DNA from: an uncultured Paracoccaceae bacterium
Lineage (GTDB): Bacteria; Pseudomonadota; Alphaproteobacteria; Rhodobacterales; Rhodobacteraceae
Length of the DNA: 64,000 bases
Direction: 5' to 3'
Assembly (NCBI GenBank): GCA_934500835.1
Contig: CAKSTR010000007.1
Location: forward strand, 1 to 64,000
The position numbers were made by a program, and so were the translations under genes. A model generated the notes under the pieces. The model saw nothing but the letters and a program-made list of their open reading frames with translations. It searched no databases and was not told the DNA's origin. How positions within the stretch are numbered: the stretch's first letter is position 1; the number at the start of each line of letters is the position of its first letter. Shown here in pieces: positions 17,942 through 26,880 of the stretch.

Positions 17942-19258
17942 TCAGACGAACAGATACATATTGCGGAAAACAGCGGCCTCTCGCCGCATTGCTCCCTGGG
18001 GTACGGCGAGATCAATCGGCCCTCTGGACCGCTCATGCGGTTTTCCGCTTGCGCCCCCTTGTCGATCCCGGCTCCAGATCGGTCTCTGGCAGGGGATCAC
18101 CATCAGCCCCATGGCGGGCAGGAAGGCACAGAGCCGGTAGACATATTCGATGCTGGTTACATCGGCCAACGCTCCAATGACAGCCGCACGAATGCCGCCG
18201 AAGCCGAACAGCAGGCCGAAGAACACGCCAGAGATCATCCCGATCCGATGCGGCATCAGCGATTGGGCAAAGACCACGATGGCCGAGAAGGCGGAGGCCA
18301 TGATGAAGCCGATCAGCAGGCTGAGGGCAATGGTCAGACCCAGGCCGACATAGGGCAGCAGCAAGGTGAAAGGCAGGACACCGAGGATCGAGCACCAGAG
18401 CACCGCCTTGCGTCCGATCCGGTCGCCGATGGGGCCGCCGACCAGCGTTCCCGCCGCCACCGCCGCGAGGAAGGCAAACAGGCCAAGCTGGGCGTTCTCG
18501 GGCGAGACGTCGAACTTCTGCATCAGGTAGAAGTGGTAGAAGCTCTCGAAGCTGGCGAGATAGAAGGTCTTGGACAGCATCAGGAACGTCAGGACGAGGA
18601 GCGCCGCCAGCACCCGGCGCGGCGGCAAGCCGCTGGTGGCGAGGGGCGCGCCATGGGCATGGACCGGGCGGTACCGGGCATACCAACGGCTGACGCCGGT
18701 CAGGACGATCATCCCGGCCAGCGCTGCGAGGGCCAGCCAGGCCAGGGACCCCAGCCCTCCGGGCAGCACGACGAGGACGACCACCAGCGGGCCGAGCGAT
18801 GAGCCGAGGTTGCCGCCGACCTGGAAGATCGACTGCGCCAGCCCGTGCGAGGTGCCCGCCGCAAGACGCGCCACCCGCGAGGCTTCGGGATGGAAGATAG
18901 ACGATCCGATGCCCAGAAGCGCTCCGCCCAGAAGCAGCAGCGGGAAGCTCGGGGCCATGGCCAGCGTCAGAACCCCGGCCATGGAGAAAGCCGAGGCGAA
19001 GGGCAATGAATAGGGCAGCGGCCTGCGGTCGGTATAAAGTCCGATCACGGGTTGCAGGATCGAGGCCGACATCTGGTAGGTCAGGGTCAGCAACCCGATC
19101 TGCGCGAAGCTCAACCCGAATTCGGACTTGATCAGCGGATAGGTGGCCGTGAACACCGATTGCATCAGATCGTTGAACAGGTGGCAGAGGCTTGCCGCCA
19201 GCAGGACCGGGAAGGTCAGGCCAAGGGCTGGTTGCCGGGCCGGGATGCTCTGGGACAT
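17942..19258 (-). CDS. fsr: MFS exporter, fosmidomycin-resistance (Fsr) family, altered C-terminus
   Basis: From MSQSIPARQ the protein has 12 predicted helices with family landmarks FNDLMQSVFTATYPLIKSEF and GIGSSIFHPEASRVARLA, as in Fsr exporters. Near the C-terminus the frame changes: MGLMVIP is followed by CQRPIW, while another frame gives PLPETDLEPG and stops at 18033, the usual Fsr length (about 406 residues). One G is probably missing in the run at 18092-18095. All helices are kept, so activity could survive. Fsr proteins export fosmidomycin and other drugs. Confidence 0.8.
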   Translation of the reverse strand: MSQSIPARQPALGLTFPVLLAASLCHLFNDLMQSVFTATYPLIKSEFGLSFAQIGLLTLTYQMSASILQPVIGLYTDRRPLPYSLPFASAFSMAGVLTLAMAPSFPLLLLGGALLGIGSSIFHPEASRVARLAAGTSHGLAQSIFQVGGNLGSSLGPLVVVLVVLPGGLGSLAWLALAALAGMIVLTGVSRWYARYRPVHAHGAPLATSGLPPRRVLAALLVLTFLMLSKTFYLASFESFYHFYLMQKFDVSPENAQLGLFAFLAAVAAGTLVGGPIGDRIGRKAVLWCSILGVLPFTLLLPYVGLGLTIALSLLIGFIMASAFSAIVVFAQSLMPHRIGMISGVFFGLLFGFGGIRAAVIGALADVTSIEYVYRLCAFLPAMGLMVIPCQRPIWSRDRQGGASGKPHERSRGPIDLAVPQGAMRREAAVFRNMYLFV

Positions 19259-19356
19259 GGCGCTTGTTGCTCGGATGTTGTGGCCTGCCACAGGTGATAG
19301 TAGAAGCGCAGACGGGCCTGCCACCGCAATTGGGCCAGAAACTTACGCGACCGGGC

Positions 19357-20163
19357 ATGACCTTCGAACCGCATCAGGAGCGCTATTTCAGCGACGGGGC
19401 GCAATCGGTCGTCCCGCTGGAAAACCACTACCCGGACGGCTTCTTCATCGAGCCGCACCGCCATCGCCGACACCAGCTGATGTGCGCGCTGACCGGCGTG
19501 GTCGAGGTGGCGACGCCGCAGGAAAGATGGGTGATGCCGCCACGGCGGGGCATGTGGATTCCGGCGGGCGTGACGCATGACATCAGGATCATGGGCCGGG
19601 TCAGGATGCACAGCCTGTATTTCGAGCCACGACTGGTCGCGGATATGCCGCCACAGTGTCAGGTGCTTGGTATTTCCGATTTCATGCGTGTCCTGATCGC
19701 CGAGGCCATGCGGCTGGAGCCGAAGGTGACGGATGATCGTGCGGCAGCGCTGATGACCCTTCTTCAGCACGAGGTCCGCCGCCAGCCGCATCTGGCGCTG
19801 TCGCTGCCCCTTCCCGGCCACGCGGCGCTTGCAGCGCGTTGCCGGGCGTTCCTCCTGGCCCCGGATGCCCATGACACCATAGACGCATGGGCCGCGTCGC
19901 TGAACATGAGCCGCCGCGCCTTTACCCGGTTGTTCAAAACGGAGACCGGCCCCAGTTTCATGGAATGGCGGCAGCAGGCCTGTATCGTGTCCGCGATCCC
20001 CAGGCTGGTTGCCGGGGAGCCGATCACGACCGTTGCGCTGGACCTTGGCTATGACAACCCCGCCGCATTCACCACCATGTTCCGGCGCATCCTTGGCGCC
20101 TCGCCCCGCGCATGGATGGGGGGAAGCGCCGCCCCTCGGCGGCTTTCAGCCGCCCAAACTTGA
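19357..20163 (+). CDS. AraC-family transcriptional regulator with cupin N-terminus
   Basis: The 268-residue protein (start MTFEPHQERYF) has an N-terminal cupin-like sensor (EPHRHRRHQLMCALTGVVEV, PPRRGMWIPAGVTHDIR) and C-terminal double helix-turn-helix of AraC type (LNMSRRAFTRLFKTETG, ALDLGYDNPAAFTTMFRRIL). It is divergent from the Fsr exporter gene with 98 bases between them, the usual arrangement for a local activator or repressor. Confidence 0.85.
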   Translation: MTFEPHQERYFSDGAQSVVPLENHYPDGFFIEPHRHRRHQLMCALTGVVEVATPQERWVMPPRRGMWIPAGVTHDIRIMGRVRMHSLYFEPRLVADMPPQCQVLGISDFMRVLIAEAMRLEPKVTDDRAAALMTLLQHEVRRQPHLALSLPLPGHAALAARCRAFLLAPDAHDTIDAWAASLNMSRRAFTRLFKTETGPSFMEWRQQACIVSAIPRLVAGEPITTVALDLGYDNPAAFTTMFRRILGASPRAWMGGSAAPRRLSAAQT

Positions 20164-20286
20164 CAGGAGGCGGGGCCGAACCTCTATTGGGCCCTCCTTG
20201 CAGAACCGGTGAAGCAGCATAGTCGCAGGCGGAGCGTATCTCCCGGCAGCCTGTCGTGATCCGCAACCGTTCTTGTGGAGGCTTCC

Positions 20287-20703
20287 ATGACTCTCTTCCT
20301 GCTTGCCATCTCCCTGACCCTCGCAGCCTGCCTGATCGCCTATCGCCTCGCGATCTATGCCTTGCCCGTCATGGCCGCGATCACTGCCGCGCAATATGCC
20401 TCGGGCGCGGGAGCCGGCGTCCTGATGTCCGGCTTCGCCGCCATCGTTGCCGCCTTCCTGTCGATCGCGCTGGTGATCGCTGTTCTCGGCTTCGCGAAGA
20501 ACCCCGTTTTGCGCATGATCGCGCTTGTCGTATTCGCTGTGCCGGCCATCATCGCCGGTTATGCGCTGGTCTATGGCATCACCAAGAACGCCATCGATTC
20601 CACGGTCGCGCTCAACCTGCTGGGCGGCCTGGGCGGCCTTGTCATCGGCATCGCGGCCATCGCAAATCTGAATGCGCTCGGAGAGTTGGTGTTCTCGCGC
20701 TGA
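20287..20703 (+). CDS. Small integral membrane protein, unknown function
   Basis: The 138-residue product is almost wholly hydrophobic with four predicted helices (MTLFLLAISLTLAACLIAYR, then ALVIAVLGF and LGGLGGLVIGIAAIANL). An alternative start lies four codons upstream. I do not recognise a family. It lies tail to tail with the inverted ssb remnant. Confidence 0.6.
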   Translation: MTLFLLAISLTLAACLIAYRLAIYALPVMAAITAAQYASGAGAGVLMSGFAAIVAAFLSIALVIAVLGFAKNPVLRMIALVVFAVPAIIAGYALVYGITKNAIDSTVALNLLGGLGGLVIGIAAIANLNALGELVFSR

Positions 20704-20736
20704 ACCGGCGGAGGCGATCCGGCACTCGCAGGAAAA

Positions 20737-20758
20737 CCCGGCGGCTTGCGCCGCCGGG
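20737..20758 (-). terminator. Terminator hairpin of the inverted ssb remnant
   Basis: The stem CCCGGCGGC/GCCGCCGGG with a 4-base loop is followed on the minus strand by TTTT. It is nearly identical to the hairpin after the intact ssb gene (21825-21848), which shows that the duplicated segment included the 3' flank. Confidence 0.65.
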
Positions 20759-20773
20759 CTCCGGGCGTCCCGC

Positions 20774-21165
20774 TCTGAACGGGAGGTCGCTTCATCGTGG
20801 CCCTGCCGCCATCGTCCCGGCCTGCTTGGTCCGGCTCGGGGACAACCGCCATCGGCATGACCCCGCAGCCGATACGGTCGCCGCCCCACCGCATCGGTCC
20901 TCGTCGTTTCGTGAAAGCCGCCGAGAACCATCACCTTCACGCCCTTCTCGCAATATTGCTGGACCGAGCCTCGCGCCGTTGAGGCGAGGCCTGCGCCACT
21001 CCGCGCCCCGAACCCGATAGCCAGCCCGTCCTCTGTGAACCACACGGCCTTCCGAGTAGCGGGACAGGCGACGGTGCCCGAAGCTGGGTGAGCGGGTGCC
21101 TCGGCGGATTCAGGTTCCGGGTGCCTGCACGATGTTGCTTCCGGTGAGGGTGCCTATGCTCTGCT
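20774..21165 (-). pseudogene. Degraded inverted copy of ssb
   Basis: On the minus strand the sequence follows the ssb gene at 21409-21810. CATCCTCGCCGGCAACATCG is mirrored by a degraded version near 21150. A longer match covers CCCGCTACTCGGAAGGCCG, and another covers GTCCAGCAATATTGCGAGAA. It has frame changes, an early TGA and a lost stop (TTCAGA instead of TTCTGA). The terminator is also shared. It is a diverged pseudogene facing away from the intact ssb. Confidence 0.8.
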
Positions 21166-21408
21166 GTGCGTCTCCGTCGGGCTCTCGAAAGCACCAGTCC
21201 CTCCGCCTGACTGATCCCCTAAGTCCGTTCGGTTTCCTCCAGCAACCCCCGCGGCTCCGGACCGTGTTGTCGCGTACCGCGCCTGCCCGCACCACTCCGG
21301 GCCTAAGGGGCAAGCTGCCGCAAGGGCGGCAGTTGCGGGAGTCTCCCGACGGCCTTGGCCGGGTCTCGTCGGAGGGATGGTCCCTCCGAGGAGCAACGGA
21401 GATAACCC

Positions 21409-21810
21409 ATGCAGAACATCGTCATCCTCGCCGGCAACATCGGTCAGGCCCCCGAAACCGTCACCACCCAGGGCGGCACCACGATCACCCGCTTCACCCT
21501 CGCCACCTCGCGCCCCCGCTACTCGGAAGGCCGCGTGGTCCGCGACGACAACGGCTATCGGGTCCAGGACACGGAATGGCACCGCATCACCTGCTTCAAC
21601 GGCCTCGGCAAGACGGTCCAGCAATATTGCGAGAAGGGCATGAAGCTTCTGGTCCGCGGTCGCATCCATTACACCAAGTGGACCGACGCGGCGGGTACCG
21701 ACCGCTACGGCTGCGAGATCATCGCCGAGACGGTCGATTTCCTGAGCCGGGCCAAGCAGACCGAGAACGACGACGGCAAGTTCATCGACGACGATGACAT
21801 CCCGTTCTGA
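21409..21810 (+). CDS. ssb: Single-stranded DNA-binding protein
   Basis: The 133-residue OB-fold protein has MQNIVILAGNIGQAPETVTT, WHRITCFNGLGKTVQQYCEK and the acidic tip DDDDIPF, the SSB docking tail for replication and repair partners. Plasmid-encoded SSB supports ssDNA entry during conjugation. The leader contains a GGAGGGATGGTCCCTCCGAGG hairpin just before the start. Confidence 0.95.
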   Translation: MQNIVILAGNIGQAPETVTTQGGTTITRFTLATSRPRYSEGRVVRDDNGYRVQDTEWHRITCFNGLGKTVQQYCEKGMKLLVRGRIHYTKWTDAAGTDRYGCEIIAETVDFLSRAKQTENDDGKFIDDDDIPF

Positions 21811-21824
21811 GCGGGACGCCCGGA

Positions 21825-21848
21825 ACCCGGCGGCGCAAGCCGCCGGGT
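21825..21848 (+). terminator. Hairpin terminator after ssb
   Basis: A perfect 10-bp stem, ACCCGGCGGC/GCCGCCGGGT with loop GCAA, lies 15 bases after the ssb stop. The trailing sequence is only moderately T-rich (CTTCCC), so termination may be partial. Confidence 0.6.
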
Positions 21849-21949
21849 CTTCCCATGTTCGTCTTGGATCGCCTCGCCGCCTCAGCGCAAGATTTACCGC
21901 TGGATCGCCCAACCGGAAATCCTCATGAAAAAGGGGCAAGGTCCCGCCC

Positions 21950-22636
21950 TCAGGCTTCGACCATCACCTGCAGGCTGGTCGGGGATTTCGCCTCGCCGTT
22001 GATCGGCGACAGGTCCATCGGGCAGCAGGACAGCACCAGGATCGCATCCGCCACCGCCCGCAGCCGCACGAAATCGCCCGGCCGCGAGACCGGCGCCAGC
22101 CAGTCGATGCCGCCATCGGCGCGCGGAGGCGTGTTCATCCATAGATTGAACGGACAGGGCACCTCGGGCAGGGGCTCGCCGATGGCGGCCATGGCCATGC
22201 GCAGGTTGTCAGTGCAGTTGTCATGAGGGTCGGGATGGCCCAGCGTCTCGTAGCGGCGCTGGTCGCAGGCGGCGATCAGTGTGTCGTGAACGCCGGGAGA
22301 GCTATCCTCGATCAGCTCCAGCAGGGCACGGCGGCGATTGGTGATCAGGGCATCGCCGGGTCGCGGCGTGAGGTGTGCCAGCGAAGGCCTCATATGTTCC
22401 ATCGACAGGAATTCATCGGTGTGGCCGTTGCGGAAGGCCCAGAAATCCCCGACCTGCTGGCCGTGGTGGTTGACGATCCGCACCACCCGGCCCGCCTCCA
22501 GGCGGAAGGCCCGCCCTTGGCGGGCGGGTACCTCGTAGACCTGCCCGGGGACGAGTCGTCCGCCGGGGGCAAGCACCTCGGTCGCCGAGGCATTGGCGGC
22601 CGCGGGGCGGGCGGGATCGTGGGGGGAAGGGGCCAT
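21950..22636 (-). CDS. DUF1989 / urea carboxylase-associated family protein
   Basis: The 228-residue protein has VVRIVNHHGQQVGDFWAF, FLSMEHMRPSLAHLTPRPGD and CPFNLWMNTPP, hallmarks of the urea carboxylase-associated (DUF1989) family. Members occur beside urea or guanidine amidolyase and amino acid transport genes. It is the last gene of the ureohydrolase/ABC operon, where it may act on a urea- or amine-related product. Its reaction is not established. Confidence 0.8.
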   Translation of the reverse strand: MAPSPHDPARPAAANASATEVLAPGGRLVPGQVYEVPARQGRAFRLEAGRVVRIVNHHGQQVGDFWAFRNGHTDEFLSMEHMRPSLAHLTPRPGDALITNRRRALLELIEDSSPGVHDTLIAACDQRRYETLGHPDPHDNCTDNLRMAMAAIGEPLPEVPCPFNLWMNTPPRADGGIDWLAPVSRPGDFVRLRAVADAILVLSCCPMDLSPINGEAKSPTSLQVMVEA

Positions 22637-22666
22637 GTCTGCGTCCTTTCGACCGGCGGGGCGGGG

Positions 22667-23635
22667 TCAATCGCGATGATAGCGCGCCCGGCGCTGATGC
22701 CACCACGGCTGATTGCAGATGAAGCCGAGGAATCCCACAGTGATCAGGGCGCCCAGATAGGAGGTTGCCCCCGTCGGCACATCCAGCGGCGGGTTGACCT
22801 CGACGAAATCGAAGCCGACGATCTCGTGGCGGATCGCAATGGCCTTCAGCATAGCCATCAACTGGCGGAAATCGAACCCGTCCGGCTCGCCCGAGACGCA
22901 GCCGGGGATCAGAGACATGTCGAGCGCATCGACGTCGATCGAGACATAGACCTTCGAGCGTTCCGGCAGCAGGCCGGCGATCCCGTCCGCCCCGAGGCGG
23001 CGGGACTCGGTCATGCCGAGCACGCGGTTGCCGCGCGTTCGCATCGCCTCGACATCTGCGCGCGGGTTGCGGATGCCGCGGATGCCGACCTGGGTGATCG
23101 AAAGGCAGGTCTCCATCCCGGCAATGTGGCGGAAGGCGTGGCTGTTGGTGCGGTTCAGGTCGTCGGTGACCGGTTCATAGTCCTGATGGGCGTCGAACTG
23201 GATCACATGGGCGGGCTGATCGAGGCCCGCGAAGACCGGCCAGGTGATCGAATGGTCGCCGCCGATCACCACCGGAAAGGCGCCGGCCCGCACGATTTCG
23301 CGCACGCGGCCGGTGATCGCCTCGAAGGTCCGGGCGGCGTTGGCGGGACGGACATCGACGTCGCCGGCGTCGAGGATCAGCCCGTTCGAGATTTCATGCC
23401 AGAGATAGCTCTCGTCGCAATCGAGATCGTAGAGCGGCTGTGCCACCGAGAAGCGCAGGCTGTGTTCGCGGATCGTGCGCGGGCCCATGCGGCTGCCCGG
23501 CAGGAAGGGTGACCCCTCGTCGAAGGGCACGCCGAGAACGGCGATGGCGGCCTGGTCCAGCTCGCCGGGATCCTGCATCACCCGCTGGCGCAGGAAACTC
23601 GGCTGCCCGGAGAAGGGGCGGAAATAGCGGGTCAT
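22667..23635 (-). CDS. Ureohydrolase (agmatinase/arginase family) 1
   Basis: The start at 23635 (MTRYFRPFSG) is 8 bases after the ATPase stop; 322 residues. Mn-binding motifs are present: GGDHSITW, FDAHQDYE and SIDVDALDMS. The enzyme should hydrolyse a guanidino substrate to an amine and urea. Agmatine is the commonest substrate in the family, but guanidinopropionate, guanidinobutyrate or guanidine are possible. Confidence 0.85.
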   Translation of the reverse strand: MTRYFRPFSGQPSFLRQRVMQDPGELDQAAIAVLGVPFDEGSPFLPGSRMGPRTIREHSLRFSVAQPLYDLDCDESYLWHEISNGLILDAGDVDVRPANAARTFEAITGRVREIVRAGAFPVVIGGDHSITWPVFAGLDQPAHVIQFDAHQDYEPVTDDLNRTNSHAFRHIAGMETCLSITQVGIRGIRNPRADVEAMRTRGNRVLGMTESRRLGADGIAGLLPERSKVYVSIDVDALDMSLIPGCVSGEPDGFDFRQLMAMLKAIAIRHEIVGFDFVEVNPPLDVPTGATSYLGALITVGFLGFICNQPWWHQRRARYHRD

Positions 23636-23642
23636 GGTCACC

Positions 23643-24437
23643 TCATGCATGGGCGTTGCTGATCTTGTCGAAGAACTGGCGGACGCGGGGGTTGTCCCGG
23701 CTGGTGATGATCGCCGTCGGATCGCCGTCGGCGACGATCTCGCCGGCGTCCATGAAGACCATCCGGTCGGCGACACTGCGGGCGAAGGCGATTTCATGCG
23801 TCACCACCAGCATCGTGGTGCCCTCGGCGGCGATGTCGCGCAGAAGCTGCAGCACCTCACCGATCATCTCGGGGTCGAGCGCCGACGTCGGTTCGTCGAA
23901 GAGCATCAAAGCCGGGTCCATCGACATGGCGCGCGCGATGGCGACACGCTGCTTCTGGCCGCCGGAAATCTGCGACGGATAGCGGTCGGCGAGCTGGCCG
24001 ATATGCAGCCGGTCCAGCAGGTCGCGGGCGCGGCGTCGCGCCTCGGCGGCATCGCGGCCAAGCACAATTCGCTGGGCGGTGGTGATGTTCTTCTCGACCG
24101 TCATGTGCGGCCAGAGATTGAACTGCTGGAAGACGAGGCCGATCCGCGCCCGCATCCGCTCGAATTCGCGCGGCGGCTGGCGCAGGATACCGCCGGGCCT
24201 GGGCGCATTGCCGAAGGGCTGCCCGTCAATGGTGATGAAGCCTTCGTCGGCGGGATCGAGCATGGTCAGCGCGCGCAGGAGCGTGGACTTGCCGCAGCCC
24301 GAGGGGCCGACCAGGCTGACCACCTGGCGTTTCGGGATCTCCAGCGTGACGTTCTTCAGCGCGACCAGCGTGCCGAAGCGACGGGTGATGCCGCGGGCGC
24401 TGAGCGCGAAGGCAGGCGTGGGCGGGTTCGGGGTCAT
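23643..24437 (-). CDS. Polar amino acid-type ABC transporter ATPase
   Basis: The 264-residue ATPase has Walker A GPSGCGKST, Q-loop FQQFNLWPH, signature ISGGQKQRVAIARAM and Walker B LMLFDEPTSALDP. It closely resembles GlnQ/HisP-type PAAT importers, which energise uptake of amino acids and agmatine-like compounds. It sits between the permease genes and ureohydrolase 1. Confidence 0.9.
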   Translation of the reverse strand: MTPNPPTPAFALSARGITRRFGTLVALKNVTLEIPKRQVVSLVGPSGCGKSTLLRALTMLDPADEGFITIDGQPFGNAPRPGGILRQPPREFERMRARIGLVFQQFNLWPHMTVEKNITTAQRIVLGRDAAEARRRARDLLDRLHIGQLADRYPSQISGGQKQRVAIARAMSMDPALMLFDEPTSALDPEMIGEVLQLLRDIAAEGTTMLVVTHEIAFARSVADRMVFMDAGEIVADGDPTAIITSRDNPRVRQFFDKISNAHA

Positions 24438-24458
24438 CGGCGGGTCCTCCGGGTCGGC

Positions 24459-25169
24459 TCAGCGGCGCAGGCTGAGATAGCGTGCGGCAATGGGGGAAAG
24501 GCGATGGCTCTCGCCGGCAGGGGTCAGGAAACGGCGCTCGCAGAAGCGGGCCAGGCCGAGCAGCGAGAGAGTGACCAGCCAGTAGAGGATGGCGGTGATG
24601 AAGAAGACCTCGAACGGGGCGAAGGTCTGGCCCTGGACGATCAGGCCGCGATAGGTCAGCTCGGCGACGGTCAGCACCGAAAGCACCGAGCTTTCCTTCA
24701 GCATCGTGATCGTGTTCCCCAGCAGCGAGGGTAGCGCCGGCCGCCACAGCTGCGGCACGATGACGACGCGCGCGGCCTGGACGCGGCTCATGCCGATGGC
24801 GCGGGCGGATTCCCACTGGCCGGGCGGCAAGCCGCCGATCGTGGCGCGGATCACCTCGGTATAGTAAGCCGAGACGAAGGCGGTCAGCGCGATCAGCCCG
24901 CTGGCGATCGGCGGCGCCCGCCAGCCGAAGGCAGGCATCAGGAAATGGATCGAATAGACCAGCGCGATGAAAGGAGCGCCCCGCATCACCACCAGCCAGA
25001 GCGCGGTGATGCCGCGCCCCACCGGCCCGCCGGCCAGCGAGAGGACGGTCAGCACCCCCGCGGCGATCAGGCCTAGGACCGCTGCCGCCGCCGAGACCGC
25101 CAGCGTCACCCAGAGGCCGGCAAGGAACTCGGGCCAGAACTTCAGCGTGGCGAGAAGATCGAAGCTCAT
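24459..25169 (-). CDS. Polar amino acid-type ABC transporter permease 2
   Basis: The 236-residue permease has the HisM/GlnP pattern: VVMRGAPFIALVYSIHF, SAYYTEVIRATIGGLPPGQW and the EAA loop ESARAIGMSRVQAARVVIVP. It overlaps the start of the other permease gene by one base, so the two are translationally coupled and probably form a heterodimer. Confidence 0.9.
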   Translation of the reverse strand: MSFDLLATLKFWPEFLAGLWVTLAVSAAAAVLGLIAAGVLTVLSLAGGPVGRGITALWLVVMRGAPFIALVYSIHFLMPAFGWRAPPIASGLIALTAFVSAYYTEVIRATIGGLPPGQWESARAIGMSRVQAARVVIVPQLWRPALPSLLGNTITMLKESSVLSVLTVAELTYRGLIVQGQTFAPFEVFFITAILYWLVTLSLLGLARFCERRFLTPAGESHRLSPIAARYLSLRR

Positions 25170-25828
25170 CAGATGCGCCCCCGCACGAAGCGGCGCTCCA
25201 GCAGGGCACCGATGGCCATCAGGCCGAGGTTGATCAGTATGAAGCAGAGCGTCGCCCCCAGCATTGGCTCGATGGGGCGGAAGCTGGCGGCGCCGGCCTG
25301 CTGGGCGGTCCGCAGGACCTCGACCACCGTGATCATCGACAGCAGCGCGGTGGACTTCACGATCACCGTGCCCTCGTTCACCATGATCGGCACGGCGCGG
25401 CGCAGAAGCTGCGGCAGCAGGATCGCGCTCCAGATCCGGTGGGGCGGCAGGCCGATGGCCACCGCCGCCTCGACCTGACCCTCTTCGATAGACAGCAGCG
25501 TGCCGCGCAGACTCTCAGTCAGGAAGGCCGAGGTGTTGAGCGTGATCGCAAGGATCCCTGCGGTGACCGGATCGAGCCGGAGCCCCAGGATCGGCAGCCC
25601 GTAGTAGAACAGGAAGATCTGAATCAGCAGCGGAGTGCCGCGCAGGAAGCTGATCAGCACCTCGAGCGGCGGATTGACCAGGCGCCATTTCTGCGCCCGC
25701 AACACGGTGACGCCGGCGCCGACGGCCAGGGTCAGCAGGCAGGTGATCGCTGCGATCCGCAGGTTGATCAGCGATGCCTGCAGGAGACCGGGCAGCGCGT
25801 CGAGGAATATGGCGAGATCAGGTTTCAT
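25169..25828 (-). CDS. Polar amino acid-type ABC transporter permease 1
   Basis: The 219-residue permease has FLRGTPLLIQIFLFYYGLP, SAFLTESLRGTLLSIEEGQV and the EAA loop EAAVAIGLPPHRIWSAILLP. It partners the following permease. A 142-base gap with a GC-rich inverted repeat (GCGCGCTAGCCGCGC) separates it from the binding-protein gene and could attenuate transcription. Confidence 0.9.
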   Translation of the reverse strand: MKPDLAIFLDALPGLLQASLINLRIAAITCLLTLAVGAGVTVLRAQKWRLVNPPLEVLISFLRGTPLLIQIFLFYYGLPILGLRLDPVTAGILAITLNTSAFLTESLRGTLLSIEEGQVEAAVAIGLPPHRIWSAILLPQLLRRAVPIMVNEGTVIVKSTALLSMITVVEVLRTAQQAGAASFRPIEPMLGATLCFILINLGLMAIGALLERRFVRGRI

Positions 25829-25970
25829 CCGTCGTCATGGATCCGGGAAAGGGAAGGACAGGCGGTGGATGGCAGGCGGACCCCGTTCCGCACCGAACCG
25901 TCATTCGGCGCAGCGAAGCCGTGGAACGCGGGCGCGCGCTAGCCGCGCACCCGCCAGGACGGATCTGTCC

Positions 25971-26807
25971 CTATTGCGAGCCGGGGGGCAGATAGCCTTC
26001 TTTCGGAATCTCGAATGTGGCGCCGAACCATTTCATCTGCAGTTCCTGCAGCCGTCCGTCGTCCTGCATCTTGTAGATCACCGAAGAGACGAAATCGCGC
26101 AGGTCCTTGTCCTCGGCGCGGGCGGCCCAGGCGAAATGGGTATACTGCCCTTCCGAACGGACATCGGCGCCCAGGTCGAAGACATCGGGCCGTTCCTTGA
26201 CCAGCACAGCCAGCGCCGGCCGGTTCTGGATCACGGCATCGACCTCGCCGCTGGCCAGCGCCATGTAGGCGTCGGGGAAGGCGGTGTAGAGTTTCAGATC
26301 GCCGAAACCTTTGCCCTCGGCCGTCAGCTTCGCGCTGAGGTCGCGCACGATCGGCTCGAAGTTCGAAGCGAGTTGCGTGGCCACCACCTTGCCCGCCAGT
26401 TCGTCGAGCGAGGTCACCGCCTCGCCCTTGCGGCTCAGCACGGCGGGAACGGCGTCGATGATCGGCGCTGTGAAGGCATAGCGCGTGGCGCGTTCCTCGT
26501 TGATGCCGAGCGAGGTCGCCACCAGATCGAAGTTGCCGGCCAGCAGGCCCGGCAGGATGCCCTGGAACGGCAGGTCCAGCTGGCGCAGCTCCACGCCCAG
26601 TTCGGCCACCACCACGTCGAGGATGTCCTTGCCGTAGCCCACGATCTGGCCGTTCTCGACATATTCGAACGGAGGGAAGGCGGCTTCGGTACCGACGGTG
26701 ATCACGCCCTCGCGCAGGATTTTCTCGAGCGTGGTCTCGGCAAGGGCAGGCAGGGCGGCGATGCTGGTGCAAAGGCCAAGCGCCAGACTTTTCAGAATGG
26801 TTTTCAT
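25971..26807 (-). CDS. Periplasmic amino acid-type substrate-binding protein
   Basis: The 278-residue product begins with a signal peptide (MKTILKSLALGLCTSIAALP, cut after ALA) and continues as a type-2 SBP_bac_3 fold, with GTEAAFPPFEYVENGQIVGY, DLVATSLGINEERATRYAFT and AFPDAYMALASGEVDAVIQN. The lysine/arginine-type family fits a cationic guanidino ligand. It is the first transporter gene of the operon after ureohydrolase 2. Confidence 0.9.
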   Translation of the reverse strand: MKTILKSLALGLCTSIAALPALAETTLEKILREGVITVGTEAAFPPFEYVENGQIVGYGKDILDVVVAELGVELRQLDLPFQGILPGLLAGNFDLVATSLGINEERATRYAFTAPIIDAVPAVLSRKGEAVTSLDELAGKVVATQLASNFEPIVRDLSAKLTAEGKGFGDLKLYTAFPDAYMALASGEVDAVIQNRPALAVLVKERPDVFDLGADVRSEGQYTHFAWAARAEDKDLRDFVSSVIYKMQDDGRLQELQMKWFGATFEIPKEGYLPPGSQ

Positions 26808-26880
26808 CTTCAACTCCATCTGTTGGGGGTGTGCCGGGGTGAAGCGCCCCGGTCGTTGTTGTCTTCTGGTTCCGGCGTGA

